64,000 nt of DNA from assembly GCF_009870785.1 (NCBI RefSeq), contig NZ_WTWX01000005.1, positions 62,001 through 126,000 on the forward strand, read 5' to 3'. The notes beneath the pieces are model-generated. The model made no database searches. It was not told the DNA's origin and was given only the letters and a program-made list of their open reading frames with translations. Of this stretch, positions 45,620-53,556 are shown piece by piece; within the stretch, counting starts at the first letter, position 1, and each line of letters opens with the position of its first letter. The position numbers were made by a program, and so were the translations under genes. The DNA is from Paenibacillus sp. An7. GTDB lineage: Bacteria > Bacillota > Bacilli > Paenibacillales > Paenibacillaceae.

Positions 45620-46828
45620 TCATGTTCTTGAGACTTTTCCGTAGGTTCCGCCGCCGCCTGAGTTCAGCAGCAGTTCACCGCTTCTTGCCATTATAATGTA
45701 CCTCGCAAGCTCATCTCCCACGACACTACGTAACTCGGCTTCTTCTGTACGATGCAGTATTGCCATTTCACTTCCGAATGCTTCAAGTAATAAACGCAGT
45801 TTCACCTTACCCAGTCCCGGAATAAATTCCAAAGGTACTTGGTACTGGTAAGCAGGCCGCCCTGGTGGGATATATGACTCTTCACGATCCGCAATGGTTA
45901 AAATTCGATCAAGTACACCTTGAATCAATTTGGTGCTTCCGCAGTAAGGACAGCGCTCTCCGGTGACCTTAGATTCGTCAAGAATGCTGTTACATGCTGC
46001 GCAGTAAGTACGGTGATATTTACCAAGCAGCGGATTCAAACCATAATTTGCTTCAATCCGGCGGCCGTCTTTATTTTGTAAAGCATAACAAAGCTCATCA
46101 AATGAAGGCTCTAACAGCCTAAGACTATTGTACTCTCTTCCGATTTTGCCAAGGGAATGAGCATCTGAATTTGTCAGAAAGGCCATATGATCCAATTCGC
46201 TGATATAACCCGCCATTTCGGAATCCGCACTAAGTCCAAGTTCAATGGCTGTTACGTCAGCTACATCTAAAATTTCCTCCATCCGGTATACACTGCTTCC
46301 ATAAATGCCTTTATGGGGCGTAAACACATGAGCAGGGATAAACAGTCCACCGCGGCCTACAATATCCTTTTGAAGTTCCTTCAAAGGAACGTACACTCGC
46401 TGCGAACTAAGATTCACATTTTTCATCAAAGGGGTAATCCAGGCCGTAAAAGATTCCATGTCTGACAACGTCCGAAAATAAGCAAGGAAATGGGATTCCT
46501 TACGTCCAGGTTCCCTCACTTCAAGCTCTGTCCCGAGTAAAATCACCGTATTCTGATACGCGATGCCTCCGCCTGATATTTCTCTCATCTCACCTGATTC
46601 GAGTGCTTCTCTAATATCACGCTGTACCACAGGAGCATGGGCGTCAATAATACCGATCAGTTCAATCCCTTTGCGAGTTGCCGCTTCTTTAGCAATGTTA
46701 AAAAAAGTTAGATCCCGACTGCCGCTGATTTTCACCGCTTCTCCTCGGTTTGTTCTGCCAATATGAATATGGAGATCTGCGTAGAACGTACGAAGCGATG
46801 AAGCACCTTCAGAAACTTGCTGATTCAT
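45620..46828 (-). CDS. Endonuclease Q family protein (PHP domain, YqxK-like)
   Basis: N-terminal PHP metal domain: DLHIHIGR near residue 18, GIIDAHAP, and NSDAHSLGKIGREYN. These are followed by a zinc-finger CAAC/CPYC pair near residues 275-300 and a C-terminal helix-hairpin-helix (FIPGLGKVKLRLLLEAFG). EndoQ enzymes nick DNA 5' of deaminated bases (uracil, hypoxanthine, xanthine). 402 aa. It is 2 bp from nudF, a nucleotide-pool hydrolase. The start is the ATG at 46826-46828. Confidence 0.87.
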   Translation of the reverse strand: MNQQVSEGASSLRTFYADLHIHIGRTNRGEAVKISGSRDLTFFNIAKEAATRKGIELIGIIDAHAPVVQRDIREALESGEMREISGGGIAYQNTVILLGTELEVREPGRKESHFLAYFRTLSDMESFTAWITPLMKNVNLSSQRVYVPLKELQKDIVGRGGLFIPAHVFTPHKGIYGSSVYRMEEILDVADVTAIELGLSADSEMAGYISELDHMAFLTNSDAHSLGKIGREYNSLRLLEPSFDELCYALQNKDGRRIEANYGLNPLLGKYHRTYCAACNSILDESKVTGERCPYCGSTKLIQGVLDRILTIADREESYIPPGRPAYQYQVPLEFIPGLGKVKLRLLLEAFGSEMAILHRTEEAELRSVVGDELARYIIMARSGELLLNSGGGGTYGKVSRT

Positions 46829-46829
46829 C

Positions 46830-47429
46830 TTACAGCTTTCCTGTCAGCTGATATAAGTGCCATGCATAGACTGCGAGAATCGTCTTGGCATCGCTGATCC
46901 GTCCTTCTTTAATTAGGGAATAAGCTTCATCCAACGTGATCTCCGATACTTCGAGAAACTCATCTTCATCTAGTTCCATCTCGCCCGCCTCAAGCTCTTC
47001 AGCCATATATAGATAGATAACCTCATCAGCAAAACCAGGGGAGGTGTAAAAAGCAGGCAGTGGTACAAGGGATTTTGCACGATACCCCGTTTCTTCTCTC
47101 AGCTCTCTTTTTGCCGCTTCCTCCGGATCTTCACCTGGGTCCAGCTTGCCTGCTGGGATCTCTAGTTCGGTTCTTCCTAATGCCTGTCTATACTGATCCA
47201 CAACCAGCATACGGTCTCCGCGAACTGCCAGAACAGCAACCGCTCCCGGGTGTCTTATAATTTCTCTAGTTCCGGTCTGTCCATTAGGTAAAGTTACGGT
47301 ATCCACTTGAAGAGAAACCACTTTCCCCTCAAATATAGGCTCTGTGGACACGGTTTTTTCCACTAATGCCGGATTCGAATCCGGATGTTTTAGTTTTGGA
47401 TGCTTTTGACGAATAATTGATTCCTTCAT
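46830..47429 (-). CDS. nudF: ADP-ribose pyrophosphatase (Nudix)
   Basis: Hydrolyses ADP-ribose to AMP and ribose 5-phosphate. The Nudix box spans GKLDPGEDPEEAAKREL followed by REETGY, with all catalytic Glu residues present. 199 aa. The start is the ATG at 47427-47429, 7 nt after AAGGAGG; 11 upstream codons are discarded. It is read divergently from the small mciZ-like gene. Confidence 0.93.
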   Translation of the reverse strand: MKESIIRQKHPKLKHPDSNPALVEKTVSTEPIFEGKVVSLQVDTVTLPNGQTGTREIIRHPGAVAVLAVRGDRMLVVDQYRQALGRTELEIPAGKLDPGEDPEEAAKRELREETGYRAKSLVPLPAFYTSPGFADEVIYLYMAEELEAGEMELDEDEFLEVSEITLDEAYSLIKEGRISDAKTILAVYAWHLYQLTGKL

Positions 47430-47529
47430 AGTTAAACCTCCTTCATAAACATAAGCAAACAATAAGTATTAAATTAGACTTCTTGGGCATACGGTGTAGT
47501 ATACGACTTTATTTAGGAGTGAGCCCCTG

Positions 47530-47694
47530 ATGAAAAGCTATAAAACCCATGAATCCCTATATATGACCGGACAAGCACACCAGATTATGAACACGCTCAG
47601 ACACTGGTTGTCAGATTACGGACCAGATATGCAGGTAATTGACCTCATTCGAAAGCCTCAACATCTATTACCCTTAATTCGAAATCGTAAATAA
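47530..47694 (+). CDS. mciZ: Small MciZ-like protein, candidate mother-cell inhibitor of FtsZ
   Basis: 54-aa ORF with AGGAG 10 nt before the ATG. The N-terminal 40 residues follow the MciZ pattern: MKSYKTHESLYM, then GQAHQIMNTLRHWL (compare GKAWEIRAKLKEY of B. subtilis MciZ), then a second amphipathic stretch MQVIDLI. MciZ caps FtsZ filaments in the mother cell. It is divergent from nudF and has its own terminator. The call is from remembered pattern similarity, not alignment; the C-terminal 14 residues are extra. Confidence 0.6.
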   Translation: MKSYKTHESLYMTGQAHQIMNTLRHWLSDYGPDMQVIDLIRKPQHLLPLIRNRK

Positions 47695-47721
47695 AAAAGC
47701 AGATTTCAATTTTTTATTTAC

Positions 47722-47758
47722 AAAAAAGGTCTGGTGCTTACGCATGCCCAGACCTTTT
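47722..47758. terminator. Bidirectional terminator between the mciZ-like gene and the M20 peptidase
   Basis: AAAAGGTCTGG/CCAGACCTTTT perfect arms with 13-nt loop; the T-run is longer on the minus strand. Confidence 0.85.
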
Positions 47759-47776
47759 GATATGCTATTTTTTATA

Positions 47777-48904
47777 TTACGATTTTGCTGATTCTTTCAC
47801 GATCGATACAACGACACGCGCCGCATCCACGAGACTGCTTACTTTGATTCGCTCATTTGTCGTATGAATATCTTCATATCCAAGGGCAAGATTCACGGTT
47901 GGAATACCAAAACCATTGAATATATTCGCATCGCTTCCGCCGCCGGAAGGGAAAGTTTTTGGTGTTAGACCTGCACTTGTAATCGCGCGTGCTGCGAGTT
48001 TTACAACCTCATCTTCGTCCGTTAATTTAAATGCAGGATAAGCGATATCACTTTCAAATTCAGCTTTGGCCCCATACTGCTCGCAAGTAGCCTGCAGCGC
48101 GTTTCTCATGTGATCAACTTGATTCTCCACTTTACTTTGAACAATACTCCGGGCTTCAGCCAAAATTTCAGCATAGTCACAAACAACATTCAGTGGACCT
48201 GCTCCAGAAAAACTTCCGATGTTCGCTGTTGTTTCATGGTCAACACGTCCTAGTTTCATTGCTGCAATTGCTTTGGCAGCGACTTGAATCGCGCTGATTC
48301 CATCTTCTGGATTCACGCCAGCATGAGCCGATTTTCCTGTAATCTTCATTGTAATTTGTGCTCTCGCTGGAGCTGCAACGCAGATTCCGCCCACTTCACC
48401 GTTGGAATCAAGGGCAAATCCGAATTCTGCGTCAATATCCTCCGCTTTCATCGCTCTTGCCCCAATTAGTCCCGATTCTTCACCTACCGTAATGACAAAC
48501 TGAATCTGACCATGAGGAATGTTATTCTCTTGTATTACACGGATGGCTTCAAATAGAGCTGATATACCTGCTTTATCATCCGCACCTAAAATGGTTGTCC
48601 CATCACTGCGAATAAATCCATCTTCAGAGATTTGCGGTTTGATTCCTTCGCCAGGAGCGACCGTATCCATGTGACAAGTGAAAAACAGTTTTGGAGCCTC
48701 ATTCGTTCCTTCTGCTTTCCATGTGACAATCAAGTTGCCTGCGCCGTGGCCTGTTTCTTCTTTGGTGTTGTCTTCTCTCACTTCAAGTCCAAGCTCTGTA
48801 AACTTTGTTTTCAGTACTTTGGAAATTTGCTGTTCATATTGGGTTACACTATCGATCTTAACCAGATCCATAAATTCCTTTGTTATCCGTTCCTGATTAA
48901 TCAT
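47777..48904 (-). CDS. M20 family metallopeptidase (peptidase T-like, YqjE-like)
   Basis: Di-zinc aminopeptidase/deacylase fold. Metal and catalytic residues are in FTCHMDTVAPG, ILGADDKAGI and VGEESGLIGA; the lid domain KSAHAGVNPEDG lies at about residues 195-210, and the HTTNE motif near the C-terminus carries the last His. 375 aa. The start is the ATG of MINQER, 9 nt after AGAAGGG. The substrate cannot be read from sequence. Confidence 0.88.
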   Translation of the reverse strand: MINQERITKEFMDLVKIDSVTQYEQQISKVLKTKFTELGLEVREDNTKEETGHGAGNLIVTWKAEGTNEAPKLFFTCHMDTVAPGEGIKPQISEDGFIRSDGTTILGADDKAGISALFEAIRVIQENNIPHGQIQFVITVGEESGLIGARAMKAEDIDAEFGFALDSNGEVGGICVAAPARAQITMKITGKSAHAGVNPEDGISAIQVAAKAIAAMKLGRVDHETTANIGSFSGAGPLNVVCDYAEILAEARSIVQSKVENQVDHMRNALQATCEQYGAKAEFESDIAYPAFKLTDEDEVVKLAARAITSAGLTPKTFPSGGGSDANIFNGFGIPTVNLALGYEDIHTTNERIKVSSLVDAARVVVSIVKESAKS

Positions 48905-48992
48905 GGTTATCATCCCTTCTAGTTAGTCTTTTCACTATGCTATGGATAAGTTACAATAGACTATAATTATGGTATAAAAGGAGCTTACTAAA

Positions 48993-49094
48993 ATGCAACA
49001 AAAAAAATGGTTTAAAGTTGTAATCTATCTGATGTTAATTGCGATGATTGCCTCAACGTTGTTAATTGTTATTGAACCACTGCTCTTTGGATAA
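48993..49094 (+). CDS. prli42: Prli42-like stressosome-associated micro-protein
   Basis: 33-aa ORF: a basic N-terminus (MQQKKWFK) and one TM helix (VVIYLMLIAMIASTLLIVIE). AAGGAGC lies 8 nt before the ATG. Prli42 of Firmicutes is a ~31-aa membrane anchor for the stressosome with exactly this layout and a VxxLMLIA core. It stands alone between divergent/convergent genes and ends in a hairpin. Recognition is from pattern memory. Confidence 0.7.
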   Translation: MQQKKWFKVVIYLMLIAMIASTLLIVIEPLLFG

Positions 49095-49129
49095 GCAGAT
49101 TTGAAGACAAATGAGTAGGACAAGCTTAG

Positions 49130-49172
49130 CCCTCTCTATGCTTCTCTCTTTAGAGGAACAGGGAGGGTATTT
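49130..49172 (+). terminator. Probable terminator after the prli42-like ORF
   Basis: CCCTCTCT/AGGGAGGG arms (one mismatch) with inner CTCT/AGAG pairing, then TATTTTC. Confidence 0.6.
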
Positions 49173-49189
49173 TCATTTTCACTGTGACT

Positions 49190-49888
49190 TCAAACGTATA
49201 CGTCTGCAGCCCAAATCGGATCAAAGCCAAATTGCTGTGCAAAAATAGGGACCAGTTCCTGTGCTACCTGTTCCGTAGTGTGAACAAGCCCTGTACAATC
49301 TTCCAAAGTGGTTACCCCAAACTCCTCAATTCCGCAAGGGACAATCCCACCAAATCCTTCGCTCTGTAATCCTGATTTGATATTAAATGCAAACCCGTGA
49401 CTCGTGATAAAGTCTTTTCGGTGCGAAGTACTGCGATTAAACTTAATGCCTATGGCACAAATTTTGAAGTTCCCTACCCATACTCCTGTATACTGCTCTT
49501 TACGGTCTGCTTCAATACTATAGGACCTTAAATACGTGATAATTACTTCTTCCATATTCCTTAAATGAGCATGTAAGTCAATTTCTTTACCTCGGCCCAA
49601 AAACATGATGGGGTATGCAACGAGCTGACCGGGTCCGTGATAGGTAATATCACCGCCTCGATCGATCTGATAGACTGAAATGCCTTTTTTCTTCCGATCT
49701 TCCTCACCAATCAGCAAATGTTCCGGATGTCGCTGCGTACCGATCGTATATGTAGGCGGATGCTGCAAAAGCAGCAGGTGTTCCTGCTGCTTTCCGGCAT
49801 CGATGTCATGGACCATTCTCTTCTGTAGATCCCATGCTTCACCGTAATCCATCATATCGGTATAGCTTACAACAAGCGGTCTATTCAT
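49190..49888 (-). CDS. lipB: Lipoyl(octanoyl) transferase LipB
   Basis: Transfers octanoyl from ACP to lipoyl domains. RGGDITYHGPGQLVAYP and the acyl-accepting Cys185 in VPCGIEEFGVTTL are present, with the conserved Lys in KICAIGIK. 232 aa. The start is the ATG of MNRPLVVS, 9 nt after GGGGAGG; two earlier ATGs precede or include that site. It is the last gene after the branched-chain dehydrogenase, whose E2 would be its substrate. Confidence 0.92.
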   Translation of the reverse strand: MNRPLVVSYTDMMDYGEAWDLQKRMVHDIDAGKQQEHLLLLQHPPTYTIGTQRHPEHLLIGEEDRKKKGISVYQIDRGGDITYHGPGQLVAYPIMFLGRGKEIDLHAHLRNMEEVIITYLRSYSIEADRKEQYTGVWVGNFKICAIGIKFNRSTSHRKDFITSHGFAFNIKSGLQSEGFGGIVPCGIEEFGVTTLEDCTGLVHTTEQVAQELVPIFAQQFGFDPIWAADVYV

Positions 49889-49934
49889 ACGAATATACCT
49901 CCCCATGAGTAACTCACCACATACCACAGATGTT

Positions 49935-51305
49935 TTAGTATAGCTTCGTGTCTAAAGAATAACTTTCTAAATTCTCTTTTACTCGCTGCAGGAATCTTCC
50001 TGAAATGACACCGTCCAAAATACGATGATCCAGGGACAAACATAAATTAGCCATCGACCTTACGGCAATCATGTCATTAATAACGACAGGCTTCTTCACA
50101 ATAGATTCAAAGGTAAGAATAGCAGCCTGCGGATAGTTGATAATAGGATAAGACAGAATAGAACCAAACGAACCGGTATTATTTACGGTGAATGTTCCTC
50201 CCTGCATATCATCCAGCTTTAACGTACCTTCTCTGGTTCTTCTTGCAAGATCTTCAATCTCATGAGCAAGTCCAGCAATATTTTTGGTGTCTGCTCGCTG
50301 AATAACGGGAGTCATTACTGAATCTTCCGTTCCTACGGCAAGAGAAATATTAATATCGCGTTTTACAATGATCTTATCAACAGCCCATACCGAGTTCATG
50401 ATTGGATAATCTTTAATCGCATTAACCACTGCTTTGAGTAGAAAAGCCAAATAAGTTAAATTAATACCTTCTTTACGTTTGAAGTCATCTTTCAGTTTAT
50501 TACGCAAAGTAACGAGATTTGTCACATCCACTTCGATCATCGTCCAAGCATGCGGGATTTCCGTTACACTCTGACGCATATTTCTAGCGATTGCATTACG
50601 AACCGGTGTAATATCGATGTATTGCTCTGCTCTTCCTTGCGTATAACCGTCGATTTCAATCTTCGGCAATTTTGGTGTTTCTGATAAATGAATGCCAGAA
50701 TGACGAACAGGGATAGATGGATCCATGGATAGATTCTGTGGCTTCTGTGCCTCAGAAGACAAACTGTTCGGCGCTTCTTTACGTTCTTCCTGCATAAGTC
50801 CTGACGTTTGCTGCTGTGTATTTCCACTTTCTACGAAACGGAGTACATCTTTGCGCGTAATTCGGCCATTCATTCCGGTTCCCGGCACTTGGTTTAGATC
50901 AATGCCATGCTCCGCTGCAAGACTCTGAACGGCTGGTGAATAACGATTACGCATGGAGCCTTCCACAGCAGGTGCTGTGGACGCAGTTTGGGCGATTTGA
51001 TCTGAAGTACTTGTTTCAGAAGTTTCGCTCACAATTCCGGTTCCTGCTGCAGCATGGACTTCCATACGGCAGATGAGTTCGCCTACTCCAACCGTTTGAC
51101 CTTCTTCTGCCGTAAGTTCACCCATAATCCCTTCTACCGTAGAAGGAATCTCTGCATTCACTTTATCCGTAATTACTTCACAGATCGGTTCATATTGGTC
51201 TACCCGATCTCCCGGTTTTTTTAGCCATTTGGCGATCGTCGCCGATACGAGTGATTCCGCAAGCTGCGGCATAACCACTTCAATCAACTTCTTTTGTCCT
51301 GCCAT
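49935..51305 (-). CDS. bkdB: Branched-chain 2-oxoacid dehydrogenase E2 (dihydrolipoyl acyltransferase)
   Basis: Lipoyl domain at residues 5-83 with lipoylated Lys in ITDKVNAE. A Ser/Thr-rich linker is followed by the E1/E3-binding domain (about 122-160, RYSPAVQSLAAEHGIDL), a second linker, and an acyltransferase core ending in SLDHRILDGVISGRF with the catalytic His. 456 aa, single lipoyl domain. Complex membership is inferred from the flanking E1 genes. Confidence 0.92.
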   Translation of the reverse strand: MAGQKKLIEVVMPQLAESLVSATIAKWLKKPGDRVDQYEPICEVITDKVNAEIPSTVEGIMGELTAEEGQTVGVGELICRMEVHAAAGTGIVSETSETSTSDQIAQTASTAPAVEGSMRNRYSPAVQSLAAEHGIDLNQVPGTGMNGRITRKDVLRFVESGNTQQQTSGLMQEERKEAPNSLSSEAQKPQNLSMDPSIPVRHSGIHLSETPKLPKIEIDGYTQGRAEQYIDITPVRNAIARNMRQSVTEIPHAWTMIEVDVTNLVTLRNKLKDDFKRKEGINLTYLAFLLKAVVNAIKDYPIMNSVWAVDKIIVKRDINISLAVGTEDSVMTPVIQRADTKNIAGLAHEIEDLARRTREGTLKLDDMQGGTFTVNNTGSFGSILSYPIINYPQAAILTFESIVKKPVVINDMIAVRSMANLCLSLDHRILDGVISGRFLQRVKENLESYSLDTKLY

Positions 51306-51352
51306 GTTTTGTCACTCCAATTCTTCCTCCTCATCTCTGAGGAGGCCTAGTC

Positions 51353-52339
51353 TTAATACATTGCAAGCTTAAGCATTGCATCTTTTACTTTATCTTTACT
51401 CAGCATGTAGAATCTTTCCATTGGTGGACTGATCGGCATTGCAGGCACATCAGGACCGCAAAGACGTTCAATCGGAGCATCCAGATCAAACAGACATTCT
51501 TCATTAATAATGGCAGATACTTCTGCTCCGACTCCGCCTGTTTTGTTATCTTCATGGATAATAAGCACTTTCCCCGTATGTTTTGCTGCATCTATAATCG
51601 CTTCTTTATCAAGAGGCTGTAGTGTACGCAGATCCAAAACATGCGAAGTGATTCCTTGTTCTTTTTCGAGCTCCTCTGCGGCTTGCATGACAAAATGCAG
51701 CGGCTGTGAGTAAGCAATCACGGTAATATCGTCACCTTCACGAAGTAAGTTAGCCTTACCAATTGGTACGATGTAATCCTCTTCAGGCACTTCTTCCTTC
51801 GAGAGACGATACATTTTTTTGTTTTCAAAGAAAAGCACAGGATCTGGATCACGAACTGCTGCTTTAAGAAGCCCCTTCGCATCATATGCGGTATAAGGTG
51901 CTACAATCTTAAGCCCCGGGGTTCCAAAGAAAATGGATTCTGGACACTGAGAATGGTATAGACCACCAAAAATACCGCCGCCGATTGGCGCACGAATAAC
52001 AACAGGACAACTCCAATCATTGTTCGATCTGTATCTAATTTTAGCAGCTTCACTAATGATTTGGTTGGTTGCTGGAAGCATGAAATCAGAATATTGCATC
52101 TCCGCAATCGGCTTCATTCCGTACATGGCGGCACCAATGGCTACCCCTGCAATTGCTGACTCCGATAAAGGCGTATCCATCACACGCATTTCACCAAACT
52201 GTTCCATAAGTCCTTTGGTTGTCGTGAATACACCGCCTTTAACCCCTACGTCTTCGCCAAGCACAAATACGGTCTCATCGCGCTCCATTTCTTCTTTCAT
52301 CGCGAGTCTAATCGCATCAATATACTCCATTTCAGCCAT
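51353..52339 (-). CDS. bkdAB: Branched-chain 2-oxoacid dehydrogenase E1 beta subunit
   Basis: Transketolase-type pyrimidine-binding subunit: LGEDVGVKGGVF, DTPLSESAIAGVAIGAA, and the C-terminal domain with VLIIHEDNKTGGVGAE. 328 aa. The ATG overlaps the bkdAA stop (TAATG). Sequence style (short N-terminus, GGVF) suits the branched-chain rather than pyruvate complex, but the split is inferred. Confidence 0.92.
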   Translation of the reverse strand: MAEMEYIDAIRLAMKEEMERDETVFVLGEDVGVKGGVFTTTKGLMEQFGEMRVMDTPLSESAIAGVAIGAAMYGMKPIAEMQYSDFMLPATNQIISEAAKIRYRSNNDWSCPVVIRAPIGGGIFGGLYHSQCPESIFFGTPGLKIVAPYTAYDAKGLLKAAVRDPDPVLFFENKKMYRLSKEEVPEEDYIVPIGKANLLREGDDITVIAYSQPLHFVMQAAEELEKEQGITSHVLDLRTLQPLDKEAIIDAAKHTGKVLIIHEDNKTGGVGAEVSAIINEECLFDLDAPIERLCGPDVPAMPISPPMERFYMLSKDKVKDAMLKLAMY

Positions 52340-53370
52340 TAATGTTTCCCTCCTGACTCATCATCGGCATACACATGCAGCAGGGTATCTTCCGGCTTCG
52401 GAAACGGAGCATTGTCTGCATATTCCGTCGCTTCTTTCAGTTCCATACTAAGCTGTGCAGCCAGATCTGCATCTCGCTCTTCATCCCATAAACCACAGTC
52501 AATCAAATATTGTTTCATTTTGGCAAGGCCGTCTTTTTTCCAGTTTTCTTCTACTTCTTCTTTTGTTCGGTAAGCGAGATCGTTATCTGAAGTGGAATGT
52601 GGAGATAACCGGTACATCATTGCCTCTATGAGTGTCGGACCTTCTCCCGCCACCGCACGTTCGCGTGCTTCTTTTACAGCAGCATACACGGCAAGGGCAT
52701 CATTACCATCTACCCGAATTCCCGGGAACCCATATCCGAGAGCACGATCACTTACTTTTCCGCTAAGCTGTTTGTGAATAGGCACAGAGATGGCATATTG
52801 ATTATTCTCAACCATGATAATAACCGGAAGTTTATGCACTCCCGCAAAGTTACTTCCTTCATGAAAGTCTCCCTGATTACTTGAACCTTCGCCAAAAGTA
52901 ACGAAAGATACAAAATCTTTCTTCTGCATTTTTGCTGCAAGCGCAAAGCCAACGGCATGCGGCACCTGCGTAGTTACAGGACTTGATCCTGTTACAATAC
53001 GAAGGCGTTTGCTTCCAAAATGACCAGGCATTTGGCGACCTCCACTGTTTGGGTCTTCTGCTTTCGCAAAAGCGGACAGCATGAGTTCACGCGGTGTCAT
53101 TCCTACGGCCATAACAAATCCATAATCTCGATAATAAGGCAAGAAATAATCCTTTTCGCGATCAAGCGCAAAAGCAGCAGCTACCTGAGCTGTCTCTTGA
53201 CCAATACCGGAAACATGGAAATTGATTTTACCCGCTCTTTGTAAAAGCATACAGCGTTCATCAAATTTACGGGCCAGGAGCATATATTTGTACATATCAA
53301 TAACTTGACCATCAGATAGACCAAGCTCATTGTGTTTGTACTGTTTAGAAGTCATATTATTTAAGTTCAA
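52339..53370 (-). CDS. bkdAA: Branched-chain 2-oxoacid dehydrogenase E1 alpha subunit
   Basis: TPP-dependent decarboxylase: the GDG-type motif is FGEGSSNQGDFHEGSNFAGV with ENNQYAISVP, followed by the phosphorylation-loop-like YRLSPHSTSDND near residue 265. 343 aa. The start is a TTG at 53368-53370, 10 nt after GGAGGG; the first ATG is 15 bp further and poorly spaced. A separate promoter may exist in the 186-bp gap after lpdV (TATAAT near 53455-53465). Confidence 0.93.
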   Translation of the reverse strand: MNLNNMTSKQYKHNELGLSDGQVIDMYKYMLLARKFDERCMLLQRAGKINFHVSGIGQETAQVAAAFALDREKDYFLPYYRDYGFVMAVGMTPRELMLSAFAKAEDPNSGGRQMPGHFGSKRLRIVTGSSPVTTQVPHAVGFALAAKMQKKDFVSFVTFGEGSSNQGDFHEGSNFAGVHKLPVIIMVENNQYAISVPIHKQLSGKVSDRALGYGFPGIRVDGNDALAVYAAVKEARERAVAGEGPTLIEAMMYRLSPHSTSDNDLAYRTKEEVEENWKKDGLAKMKQYLIDCGLWDEERDADLAAQLSMELKEATEYADNAPFPKPEDTLLHVYADDESGGKH

Positions 53371-53503
53371 AACTAGCGAACCCTCCTTTTAGAGTAGCTC
53401 AAGTGTCTTAGGTATTATCTTGTCTTATAACCTGGTACTAAGACTTGGCTTAAGCACATTATACTCGTTTTGTTTGCAAAAAGAAAAGAGATAAAACACA
53501 TTG

Positions 53504-53517
53504 ATGACAAGTGTCAT
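53504..53517. repeat. 14-bp palindrome between lpdV and bkdAA
   Basis: ATGACA-AG-TGTCAT is a perfect inverted repeat. It lies in the 186-bp gap, upstream of a TATAAT for bkdAA. There is no T-run beside it, so an operator is more likely than a terminator. Confidence 0.5.
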
Positions 53518-53556
53518 GTTTCATTTCCGCTATGGAATCACTAGTAAAACAGGTGT

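Noticed and set aside
47463-47529. SigE promoter for the mciZ-like gene (CATACGGT)
   Set aside because: -10 has two mismatches and the GTATT -35 is too far; not convincing.
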